This document shows, one piece after another, positions 16,740 to 24,728 of a DNA stretch of 64,000 nt. The notes under the pieces are model-generated. The model did no database searches. It saw only the letters and a program-made list of their open reading frames with translations, and was not told the origin of the DNA. How positions within the stretch are numbered: position 1 is the first letter of the stretch; every line of letters begins with the position of its first letter. The translations under genes and the position numbers were made by a program. The stretch is from Deltaproteobacteria bacterium (GTDB taxonomy: Bacteria; Desulfobacterota; Syntrophobacteria; Syntrophobacterales; Syntrophobacteraceae). The stretch is from contig JAAYVE010000029.1 in the NCBI GenBank assembly GCA_012517315.1, forward strand, positions 124,001-188,000. Reading direction: 5' to 3'.

Positions 16740-18299
16740 ATGCGGGACATTCCCATGAACACAATTTTTCCTCGGCAAAAGGGTTCCCGGCGCTATAAAG
16801 AAGTGTCGGCGGTTTTCAGAAAAGTGCTTTGCCTTCTGGCTGCAGGGTTGTTCTTCCCGAATCCTTCCTTGTGCGACCCCACTGAGGAGGTACGGGAGTC
16901 CGCCATCGCCGGGACATGGTATTCTTCCAACCCATCGGCCCTCCGCTCACAAATCGAAGGTTTTCTATCTCAGGTGAAGGAACGGCACCTCCAGGGGTGC
17001 CTCGTAGCTTTGGTCTCTCCCCATGCCGGTTATACGTATTCCGGTTTGGTGGCCGCCCATGGCTACAAGATCCTCCAGAAGGAGCGATTCGATTCGGTGG
17101 TCGTCCTGGCACCAAGCCATCACATGCGGTTTGACGGAGTGTCTGTTTATGACCGTGGGGGATTTCGCACCCCCTTGGGGGTAGTACCACTGGACAAAGA
17201 ACTGATCCAGGAACTCAAGAAGCGTGAAGCGTCGGTGCGTTCCTTTCCCGAAGCTCACGAAAAAGAACATTCCCTTGAAATCCAGCTCCCCTTTCTGCAG
17301 GTGGTGCTGCCGGGGTTCAAGCTCGTTCCCCTGGTAATGGGACAACAAGATAAGCCCACCTGCGAAAAACTTGCAGAAGCACTCTATCAGAGCCTCCGGG
17401 GTAAGAGGGTTCTCGTGGTTGCCAGCTCCGACCTGTCCCACTATCACTCCTATGACAGGGCAAGGGAATTGGATGGGGAAGTCTTGCAGAGTCTGGGCGC
17501 ACTAGACCCCGATGGGTTCATGAACAAGCTCGCCTCCGGCAAATGTGAGGCTTGTGGGGGTGGCCCCATAGCGACGGCCATGCTCTACGCCCGAAAAATG
17601 GGGGCAGATCGGGGTGAAGTGCTGCATTACGCCAACTCGGGAGATGCAACAGGAATCCGCAACGACCCACGGGGGGTCGTGGGGTACGTTTCGGCGGCGT
17701 TTTGGATTCCAGGTTTGGGTACATCTCAGGGTGCGGCGCCAAAGGGAGAGAACACTGTCCATTCCGGCTTGAACGCCTCTGACAAGGCTTTGCTCCATGA
17801 GATCGCCAGAGAAGTTATTGAAGCGGGCTGTCGCGGCAGGCAACCGCCGGAGCGTCACATCGATTCTCCCAAACTCAAGGAGGTGCATGGTGCTTTCGTC
17901 ACTTTGCACAAGAACGGCTCCTTGAGGGGGTGTATTGGCCACATCACGGGAAAACGGACGCTCGCGGATACCGTCGCGGAAATCGCCTTTGAAGCAGCCT
18001 TCCGAGATCCTCGATTTCCTCCACTCCAGGAGGAAGAACTGAGGACGGTGGAGATAGAAATCTCTGTCCTGACCCCTCTCAAGCGCCTTCAAGATCCTAA
18101 TGATATTGAGATCGGGGTCCATGGCCTGGTGCTGAAGAAGGGGATGCGTAGCGGGCTTCTCCTTCCCCAAGTGGCCATTCAACAGGGGTGGGACAAGAAG
18201 ACCTTCCTGGAGAATGCGTGCCTCAAGGCGGGGCTCCCCCGAGATGCCTGGAACGAGAAGGAAACGGAAATTTACGTCTTCTTCGCCGACGTTTTCTGA
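16740..18299 (+). CDS. AmmeMemoRadiSam system MEMO-AMMECR1 fusion protein, exported
   Basis: A 519-residue two-domain protein. A signal-peptide-like stretch at about residues 25-40 (Val-Leu-Cys-Leu-Leu-Ala-Ala-Gly-Leu-Phe-Phe) suggests export. Residues about 48-325 form the MEMO (AmmeMemoRadiSam B) domain with ligands in Ser-Pro-His-Ala-Gly-Tyr, Pro-Ser-His-His, Ser-Asp-Leu-Ser-His-Tyr and Cys-Gly-Gly-Gly-Pro. Residues about 345-519 form the AMMECR1 (A) domain with Leu-Arg-Gly-Cys-Ile-Gly-His. Its radical SAM partner AmrS is encoded at 20286, with one signalling gene between. The biochemical role of this system is not settled. ATG 16755 is an alternative start. Confidence 0.9.
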   Translation: MRDIPMNTIFPRQKGSRRYKEVSAVFRKVLCLLAAGLFFPNPSLCDPTEEVRESAIAGTWYSSNPSALRSQIEGFLSQVKERHLQGCLVALVSPHAGYTYSGLVAAHGYKILQKERFDSVVVLAPSHHMRFDGVSVYDRGGFRTPLGVVPLDKELIQELKKREASVRSFPEAHEKEHSLEIQLPFLQVVLPGFKLVPLVMGQQDKPTCEKLAEALYQSLRGKRVLVVASSDLSHYHSYDRARELDGEVLQSLGALDPDGFMNKLASGKCEACGGGPIATAMLYARKMGADRGEVLHYANSGDATGIRNDPRGVVGYVSAAFWIPGLGTSQGAAPKGENTVHSGLNASDKALLHEIAREVIEAGCRGRQPPERHIDSPKLKEVHGAFVTLHKNGSLRGCIGHITGKRTLADTVAEIAFEAAFRDPRFPPLQEEELRTVEIEISVLTPLKRLQDPNDIEIGVHGLVLKKGMRSGLLLPQVAIQQGWDKKTFLENACLKAGLPRDAWNEKETEIYVFFADVF

Positions 18300-18307
18300 G
18301 TTCCACA

Positions 18308-18341
18308 CGGCACTCTGGGCGTGAGCCCGACCGCCGTGCCG
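18308..18341 (+). other. Hairpin after the MEMO-AMMECR1 gene
   Basis: CGGCAC (18308-18313) pairs with GTGCCG (18336-18341), enclosing GGGC-GTGA-GCCC. It begins nine bases after the stop codon. No T-run follows, so termination is possible but not certain. Confidence 0.4.
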
Positions 18342-18459
18342 CGCAACGTAAATAAATTGTTTAACAAATGGAATGCTTCTCCGATTTTTTGTTTGTCGGC
18401 TCATTCGGCATGACACCGTCCGGAGATGCAACGCTCGCAAATGAGAGGGAGGATAAACC

Positions 18460-19938
18460 TTGAGCCAGGAGGACTTGGATTCCTTTGTCAGTTGGCTGAA
18501 CGACAAGCGGATTCCGGCTTTTTCCAGCACTGTGAGCACACTCACCAAGCTCACTGCGAAGGACGATACCTCCATCTCCGAGTTGGTGCTGACCATCCTC
18601 AAGGACGCCGCCATGACGGCGCAAATCCTCAGGGTTGCAAACAGCTCCTTCTACAATCCCACCATCAGCAGGACAGGCACCGTCACGAGGGCGGTCATGC
18701 TCATCGGGTTCGAGAGTGTCCGCAGCATCTGCCTATCCATCAAGGTCATCGAATCCTTCCTCAGGGGAGCGCGAAGGGAAGAGCTGGTGAAGGAGATGGC
18801 CCGCTGTTTTCACGCGGCGGTGCAGGCACGTTCCATCGCCAAGGTCAAGGGGGATGAGTGCCCGGAAGAGATCTTCGTGGCCGCCCTGCTTTTTCGCATC
18901 GGCGAGATCGCTTTTTGGGCTTTTTGCCCCGACGAGACGTGCGAGGAGCTGGAATCGCGATTGTCGGAGGGAAAGTGTTCTTCCTCCATTGCGGAGACTG
19001 AGGTCCTTGGCTTTCGCCTGAGAGAACTGACCACGCGCCTGATTGCAGAGTGGAGCCTGGGGGAGTTGCTGATCAACGCTTGCGCAGGGAATCCCTCGAA
19101 CAACCTGAGGGTTAAATACATTCTGGTGGGCTATGAACTGGCGCTAATCCTTGAAGACGGATGGGAGAACCCTAGGCTCAAGCGGCTCGTAAAGCAACTG
19201 GTGGAGTTCATCAAGAAACCGGAAGAGAGGGTCTACGAGCTCCTTCGGTCCAATTCGAGCATCGCGGCGAAAACCGTTGCCAGCTACGGCGCCGAGCATA
19301 TCAGTCGACTCATCCCCGCCCCGATGGAGGAGGATGAGAACCCTCCCTCCTCCCCTTCCAGGGAACGGGCAGAAGATGGAAAAGCGATGCACTTTGCGGA
19401 GTCGGATCCGTGCCTGCAGCTTCAGATCCTGCGCGAATATGCCGCTCTCCTCACGGATGGCAAACAGAATCCCAAGCTACTCATTTCCATGATACTCGAG
19501 GGAATCTTGCGGGGTGTCGCCATGGACCGGGTCCTTTTCGCCGCCATAACCCCCGACGCGAAAAACCTGCGGGTGACGCACGCCCTTGGGTGGACCCCGG
19601 AGACACCGCTGCCGGAACTTCCCCCCATATCCTTGAACTCCACCTACAACGTGTTCAGCCACGTCCTGAAAACCCGCAAAGCCAAATGGCTGAAGGAGGA
19701 AACCCAGGATTCCTCCTCTCAGCTCGTGCCGGGGGAAATCAAACAGATCATGGGCAATCCTCCCTTTTTTGTGGGACCCGTCTTCGCCTTCAACCGACCC
19801 GTCGGCGTCATATGTAGCGACCGGAACCTGAGTGGCAAGGACCTCGACGAAGAAAGTTTCGCCGGGTTCAGAAGCTTCTGCAACCAAGCGAGTGTCGGCC
19901 TCGCCTTCATCCAGCGTGCCGCAAATTCCCAGCAATGA
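18460..19938 (+). CDS. HDOD-domain signalling protein with C-terminal GAF-like domain
   Basis: A 492-residue cytoplasmic protein. Residues about 10-215 form an HDOD domain, a non-catalytic relative of HD hydrolases used in bacterial signalling; visible are Lys-Asp-Ala-Ala-Met-Thr-Ala-Gln-Ile-Leu-Arg-Val-Ala-Asn-Ser-Ser-Phe-Tyr-Asn and Ala-Val-Met-Leu-Ile-Gly-Phe-Glu. A Glu/Pro/Ser-rich linker (about 288-310) leads to a GAF-like domain (about 330-485). The TTG start at 18460 follows GGGAGG. It lies between the two AmmeMemoRadiSam genes in the same direction, 160 bases after the first. No kinase or cyclase domain is attached, so its partner is unknown. Confidence 0.88.
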   Translation: MSQEDLDSFVSWLNDKRIPAFSSTVSTLTKLTAKDDTSISELVLTILKDAAMTAQILRVANSSFYNPTISRTGTVTRAVMLIGFESVRSICLSIKVIESFLRGARREELVKEMARCFHAAVQARSIAKVKGDECPEEIFVAALLFRIGEIAFWAFCPDETCEELESRLSEGKCSSSIAETEVLGFRLRELTTRLIAEWSLGELLINACAGNPSNNLRVKYILVGYELALILEDGWENPRLKRLVKQLVEFIKKPEERVYELLRSNSSIAAKTVASYGAEHISRLIPAPMEEDENPPSSPSRERAEDGKAMHFAESDPCLQLQILREYAALLTDGKQNPKLLISMILEGILRGVAMDRVLFAAITPDAKNLRVTHALGWTPETPLPELPPISLNSTYNVFSHVLKTRKAKWLKEETQDSSSQLVPGEIKQIMGNPPFFVGPVFAFNRPVGVICSDRNLSGKDLDEESFAGFRSFCNQASVGLAFIQRAANSQQ

Positions 19939-20285
19939 TGCCATTCTCCGCCGTGAGGTCTCTCTGATCGGCTCCCGAAATACCTTCTCAAACTTTGGAG
20001 GGAGAGGAGTCCCTGCGTCTCCACACCACTTTGGTTTGCTCAACAGCCTAAGGTCCCGCTTTTCTCGCAAACGCGTCTCCGCTCTGTCCATATGATGGAT
20101 TCAATGTTATAGGAAAGGCGACGTTCTCCATCAGATCGGGCGGCGACGTTAGGTGACCGAGCCAGGACAGCACGGGAACCGCACACTTTTGAGCCTTTGC
20201 CATGCGGGTCCCTTGATGGGGGGCTGTAGACCTTTTCTTGGCATGGCCACGAAACCTCCAACTGAAGAAATGGCAGGGACGGCTC
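19939..20285. other. Intergenic region upstream of amrS
   Basis: 347 bases without a supportable gene. The frame of amrS is open back to 20238, but the Tat leader marks the start at 20286. I see no clear promoter. Confidence 0.45.
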
Positions 20286-21440
20286 ATGAAAAGGACCATC
20301 ACCCGACGCGATTTTCTCGCTCAAGGCAGCCGGTACAGCCTGTATTGCGTGGGAATGTCATTCTCGACCGCCTGGCTGCCTGTACCCGCCTCTTGTGGTA
20401 CGAGCCCGGCAAAGGGTTTTTTGGACCGAAAGCTCTCCCCCTACTTCGAACCCCTGGAAGAAGGGCGCATCCGATGCACTCTTTGTCCGAGAGAATGCGA
20501 AGTTGCGGAAGGGGAGAGGGGGTACTGCCGTGTGCGGGAAAACGGCGGCGGGAAGTACTATTCCTTGGCCTATGGGAATCCATGTGCCGTTCACGTGGAT
20601 CCCATCGAAAAAAAACCTTTCTTCCACGTGCTGCCCGGAACGCTATCCTTTTCTGTGGCCACAGCGGGGTGCAACTTCCACTGCAAGTTTTGCCAGAATT
20701 GGGAGATATCCCAGGCCAAGCCCGAGGAAACCTTCAATTTCGACCTACCTCCCCCCCGCGTCGTTGAAGAGGCCGTGCGTCTTCGATGCCAATCCATTGC
20801 ATCAACCTACGTAGAACCCACCATCTTCATGGAATACATGAGGGACCTGGGGCAACTCGCCAGGGAACGCGGCCTGCTCAAAGTGATGCATTCCAACGGC
20901 TACGTGAACGAAGCCCCCCTACGCGATCTTTGTGGGGTGCTCCATGCGGCCTGCATTGACCTGAAGGGTTTCTCCGATTCCTTCTACCGGGAACTCACGG
21001 AAGGGACCCTTCAACCGGTCTTGAGCACTCTCAAGAGACTCCACCAATGGGGGGTTCACACGGAGATCGTGAACCTGGTGATTCCCGGGAAGAACGACGA
21101 CATGGGCGAAATCCGGGCCATGAGCCGATGGATCAAGCAGGAATTGGGGCCGGAGATTCCCCTTCATTTCACACGGTTCTATCCCCTTTACAAACTCAAA
21201 GGCCTTCCCCCCACTCCTCTTTCCACTCTGGAGGAAGCCCGTCAGGTCGCATGCCACGAGGGGCTCCAATTCGTTTACATCGGAAACGTGCCCGGTCACC
21301 CGGCCGAACACACCGACTGCCCCAAATGCAAGGAGCGGCTCGTGGAGCGTGCCGGATACCGCGTGGAGATCCGGGCTCTGAAGGATGGCAAGTGCGGCCG
21401 TTGCGGTCGTCCCATTCCGGGGATCTGGTCCATTGGTTAG
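20286..21440 (+). CDS. amrS: AmmeMemoRadiSam system radical SAM enzyme AmrS, Tat-exported
   Basis: A 384-residue radical SAM protein. The N-terminus has a twin-arginine leader: Thr-Arg-Arg-Asp-Phe-Leu-Ala, then a weakly hydrophobic stretch. This both fixes the start at ATG 20286 and suggests folded export. AmrS features follow: Cys-Thr-Leu-Cys-Pro-Arg-Glu-Cys, Gly-Tyr-Cys-Arg-Val-Arg-Glu-Asn, and the [4Fe-4S] motif Cys-Asn-Phe-His-Cys-Lys-Phe-Cys-Gln-Asn-Trp (C-X3-C-X2-C). The tail has two further Cys-X2-Cys pairs (Cys-Pro-Lys-Cys and Cys-Gly-Arg-Cys) that could bind metal. Partner of the MEMO-AMMECR1 fusion at 16740. Radical chemistry outside the cytoplasm would be unusual. Confidence 0.9.
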   Translation: MKRTITRRDFLAQGSRYSLYCVGMSFSTAWLPVPASCGTSPAKGFLDRKLSPYFEPLEEGRIRCTLCPRECEVAEGERGYCRVRENGGGKYYSLAYGNPCAVHVDPIEKKPFFHVLPGTLSFSVATAGCNFHCKFCQNWEISQAKPEETFNFDLPPPRVVEEAVRLRCQSIASTYVEPTIFMEYMRDLGQLARERGLLKVMHSNGYVNEAPLRDLCGVLHAACIDLKGFSDSFYRELTEGTLQPVLSTLKRLHQWGVHTEIVNLVIPGKNDDMGEIRAMSRWIKQELGPEIPLHFTRFYPLYKLKGLPPTPLSTLEEARQVACHEGLQFVYIGNVPGHPAEHTDCPKCKERLVERAGYRVEIRALKDGKCGRCGRPIPGIWSIG

Positions 21441-21461
21441 CTTTTTCGCTTTCAAACGAGC

Positions 21462-23840
21462 TCATTGAGGTTTCAGGCAGGAGGAACCCCGGAGAAGGGT
21501 CAAAGCGGTTGACAGGGTGAGGAGGCTGAGTGCCGCCAGGGTTCCCCCGATGCCGTGAACGGGGAGGAAATAGAGCGAAGCGAGAAAGGCGCCGCAAGCG
21601 GCTCCCAGCAGGTCCAGTCCGTACAAGCCCGGCCCCCCTTCCCCTCTTTCCCCCTCGATCCACTCCAGTGCATGAACCGCCGACCCGAAGTGCACTCCAC
21701 CCAAGATGCCTGCAGCAAGGGCCATGACTGCAAAGACGCCGTTCACGGGAAACCTCGGCCAGATCCCGTGGATCCTGAGCCGATGCAATAGGAGCAGGAT
21801 TCCCAACACGCCCAGGAGGTACACTCCTGTGAGGATTTGAACTCCTAGGAGTCGAACCGTGGCTGCCGACCTCCTGCCGGCTATTCGCCCGCAAACGCTG
21901 GGACCTGAAAAATCCTTCTCTTCCCTGCCATTTCTCTTCTTTCCACCTTCCGAACTCCAGTCTCTCAGCCTCCGGTTGAGAGCCGATCCTAAAGCCAGAC
22001 CCGTCATGAAACAGGCGATGAGAAGGGCCAGTTCCCTGTAGACGAAGCCTTCGAGAATTTGGAAGGCAATGAGCAGGAGGACTTCCAGCACCATGAGGAC
22101 GCCGCCAGTCAAGGTAACACAAAGGCCGACGGCGAGCCTCGGTTTGGGGGAGCCCATCGCGAAGAAAGCGATGACAAGAGCGAGGACTCCGGTCAGGGGA
22201 CCCCAGAACCTGAAGCCCTTCAAAGCCCAAGCCCCACTCAGAAGTCTTTCGAGAAACGGGTGTACCTGAGCGCCCCACATGGTGAGTGCGTGGAAATAGC
22301 AAGTGGGATTGAAGTCCTGGTTGGGAGGAAGATCCTCAATTTCCACGGCGTTCAGCACGGCTTCCAGCAAGGTGATGCGCATGGGACTGAACCGGTCCAG
22401 GAGAGCATTTTCCTGCAGATGGGTGGTTTGCAGATCACGTTCCTTGAGTCGGCGGGCCAGCTCTGCTGGCTCCACATGCACCGATCCGGGTTCGTCGGAT
22501 GCGACGAAACGTGCATTCTCTCCGGGGTAGGTCACGGAATGGGCAAAAACGCTCCTCACGGTTGCCTGGAGCGATCTGAGGAATCGTGCCTGAACAACTC
22601 CCACCATGTCCGGGGAAGAAGAGACTGCGAAGCTGAAAAGACCCCCGGGACGGAGCAGCCTTTTCAGGGTCTCCATGAATTCCCGGGTGTAAAAACGGTT
22701 CATATCTGCATTCAACGGGTCTCCCGTGCTGGAGAGGATCACATCGTAGGATTCCCGGGCGGATCGGGTGAAAGCTCCTGCATCCAGTGCGAAGACACGC
22801 AGGCGCGGTTCGGAATCCCCCGTGAGGCGGGGAAAGAAACCGAACGCTTGTCCCAGACGGATGATTTCCTCATCGGGTTCAATGTAGTCCAATCGCCGCA
22901 CCGTCGGGTGCTTCAAAATCTCCCTGATTGACCCAGCCGTTCCCCCCCCGATGAGCAGTACGCTCTCTGGGCCCGGATGGTGGAGAAGTGGCGGGTGCAC
23001 GGCAAATTCGGTCGTCTGGGGATCGGGAACGGAAAAGAGCCACTGGCCGTTGGCGAACAGGCTGAACTGCTCCCCGCTTTTCATGAGCGTCAGATTGTGA
23101 AAAGGGGTATCGCGAGCTTCCACGATCCCTTCCTCCCACTGCCAGCGGCGGGTCTCTACATCGAGCCGCTCCAGGAGGGGCAGAGCGCTTCCCAGGCAGA
23201 AGGCCGTCAGGACCGCGACACCCAGATTCACGAGGTACTTCCCGCTTCTATTTAATCCCCTCTGGGAGACCCAGACGCCTCCCATTGCAAGTCCGACGGA
23301 AGCAGACCATGCGGCGGTCAGGGTCGAGAACCGGGAGAGAAGGAAGAGATAGAACAGACAACCTCCCAAAGCCGCTCCTGAAGCTTCTCCAACGTAAATG
23401 ACGGTGGCATCTGCCTCGTGGGAACGGCTGGTGATCGTCCATGCCAAACCAAAGGCAAAACCTGAAGCAAGGCAGAAAAAGGCGGTTGCTGAAACGGCTG
23501 CGGCAACCATGATACCGGGGTGGAGCATCTCGCCCTTCCCTACGCACCAGATGATGCGGGACGCCCGAATCCACACAAGGGTCGCGGGAAGGGAAAGGGC
23601 AAGGAGACAAAGGCTGCTTGATAAGGCCGTCATCCCCAAGGAAAGACGTCGGGAGATCCTTCCTCCCATCGCACTGCCGAGGGCTGTCCAGAGGAGCCAG
23701 CAGGTAAAGATGATCCCCGTGGAAAGTTCATTGCCAAGGAAAAGGACAAGCAATTCCCGGAGGATCACCACCTGCGCCACGGAAGCGGCTCCACCCACGA
23801 GAACGATGGAGAAAAGAGCGGACCGGGGAAGTGCGCTCAT
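21462..23840 (-). CDS. Polytopic membrane protein with spermidine-synthase-like domain
   Basis: A 792-residue fusion. The N-terminal about 230 residues are mainly hydrophobic helices. A cytosolic Rossmann methyltransferase-type domain of the spermidine synthase family spans about 240-480, with Val-Leu-Leu-Ile-Gly-Gly-Gly-Thr-Ala-Gly and Leu-Asp-Tyr-Ile-Glu-Pro-Asp. Another block of hydrophobic helices ends the protein. Members are often annotated as fused MFS/spermidine synthase. The usual Gly-Gly-Gly-Asp-Gly loop reads Gly-Gly-Gly-Thr-Ala-Gly, so polyamine synthesis is doubtful. Last gene of the minus-strand run, overlapping the alpha/beta hydrolase by ATGA. It converges with amrS. Confidence 0.85.
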   Translation of the reverse strand: MSALPRSALFSIVLVGGAASVAQVVILRELLVLFLGNELSTGIIFTCWLLWTALGSAMGGRISRRLSLGMTALSSSLCLLALSLPATLVWIRASRIIWCVGKGEMLHPGIMVAAAVSATAFFCLASGFAFGLAWTITSRSHEADATVIYVGEASGAALGGCLFYLFLLSRFSTLTAAWSASVGLAMGGVWVSQRGLNRSGKYLVNLGVAVLTAFCLGSALPLLERLDVETRRWQWEEGIVEARDTPFHNLTLMKSGEQFSLFANGQWLFSVPDPQTTEFAVHPPLLHHPGPESVLLIGGGTAGSIREILKHPTVRRLDYIEPDEEIIRLGQAFGFFPRLTGDSEPRLRVFALDAGAFTRSARESYDVILSSTGDPLNADMNRFYTREFMETLKRLLRPGGLFSFAVSSSPDMVGVVQARFLRSLQATVRSVFAHSVTYPGENARFVASDEPGSVHVEPAELARRLKERDLQTTHLQENALLDRFSPMRITLLEAVLNAVEIEDLPPNQDFNPTCYFHALTMWGAQVHPFLERLLSGAWALKGFRFWGPLTGVLALVIAFFAMGSPKPRLAVGLCVTLTGGVLMVLEVLLLIAFQILEGFVYRELALLIACFMTGLALGSALNRRLRDWSSEGGKKRNGREEKDFSGPSVCGRIAGRRSAATVRLLGVQILTGVYLLGVLGILLLLHRLRIHGIWPRFPVNGVFAVMALAAGILGGVHFGSAVHALEWIEGERGEGGPGLYGLDLLGAACGAFLASLYFLPVHGIGGTLAALSLLTLSTALTLLRGSSCLKPQ

Positions 23841-24679
23841 GGGACGGGGTGTTTCCCCAGGAAGGCGTTGAGCCCGTTCTTGAAACGTTCCACCGATTGC
23901 ATGACCCCTGAGTTGTGATCTCCCCGAAGCTCCAGGAAATCCCTGGGGCCGCTCACGGCAGCATGGAGTCTCACTGCATGGGCGAAGGGAACGATTTCGT
24001 CGTCACGGCTGTGAACGATCAAGACAGGACATCGCACTGCGGAAAGATGATCGAGTGTGTTATAGCGATGGCGCGCAATGAGGCGAACGGGCAAGAAAGG
24101 GTAGATCTCCGCACCGATGTCGGGAAGGCTGGTAAAAGCCGATTGGAGGACGAGTGCTCGAGGGCTCCTGGCCCGTGCCAGCCAGGACGCCACCGCCCCT
24201 CCCAGGGATTCTCCGTAAAGGACGATGTCCGTCGCCGACACACCCATTTGTTCCACCAGATAATCCCAGGCCGCCGCCGCATCCAGATAGGTCCCCTGTT
24301 CCGACGGCCGCCCCTCGCTCTTGCCATACCCCCGATAGTCGAACATGAGGGTGGAAAATCCCAGGTCATGGAACACCTTGAGATACTCATAGCGGTAGGA
24401 GATGTTGCCCCCGTTGCCGTGGCAATACAGGATTGCCCCCCTTTTCCCGCCGGATGGTACATACCATGCCGAGAGATCCACACCGTCCGCTGCACTGAAG
24501 GTCACATCGTGGTATGCGAGGCCCCACTCCCCGGGATTGGTGACGTAGCGGGCCTCGGGAAAGTAGACGAGGCGGTCCTGGAACCAGGCCAACAGAAGGA
24601 CCACCACAAGATAGGCGGCGGCGGCCGCAACCAACCATCGCATGACAGGAGCACAGATCCTTCCAAGGGTTGATCTCAT
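23837..24679 (-). CDS. Membrane-anchored alpha/beta hydrolase
   Basis: A roughly 280-residue hydrolase of the ABHD13/17 (Bem46) type. One N-terminal transmembrane helix (Leu-Val-Ala-Ala-Ala-Ala-Ala-Tyr-Leu-Val-Val-Val-Leu-Leu-Leu-Ala) would anchor it, with the catalytic domain probably outside. Oxyanion motif His-Gly-Asn-Gly-Gly-Asn, Tyr-Arg-Gly-Tyr-Gly-Lys-Ser, nucleophile Gly-Glu-Ser-Leu-Gly-Gly, acid in Ser-Arg-Asp-Asp-Glu-Ile-Val-Pro and His in Gly-Asp-His-Asn. All triad residues are present. Start is ambiguous: 24703, 24679 and 24643 all precede the helix. The stop overlaps the start of the spermidine-synthase-like gene. Substrate unknown. Confidence 0.88.
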   Translation of the reverse strand: MRSTLGRICAPVMRWLVAAAAAYLVVVLLLAWFQDRLVYFPEARYVTNPGEWGLAYHDVTFSAADGVDLSAWYVPSGGKRGAILYCHGNGGNISYRYEYLKVFHDLGFSTLMFDYRGYGKSEGRPSEQGTYLDAAAAWDYLVEQMGVSATDIVLYGESLGGAVASWLARARSPRALVLQSAFTSLPDIGAEIYPFLPVRLIARHRYNTLDHLSAVRCPVLIVHSRDDEIVPFAHAVRLHAAVSGPRDFLELRGDHNSGVMQSVERFKNGLNAFLGKHPVP

Positions 24680-24728
24680 GCGATCAAGCGAATTCGAGCC
24701 CATCGTCTATGCACGGCGGGAAATCCAC

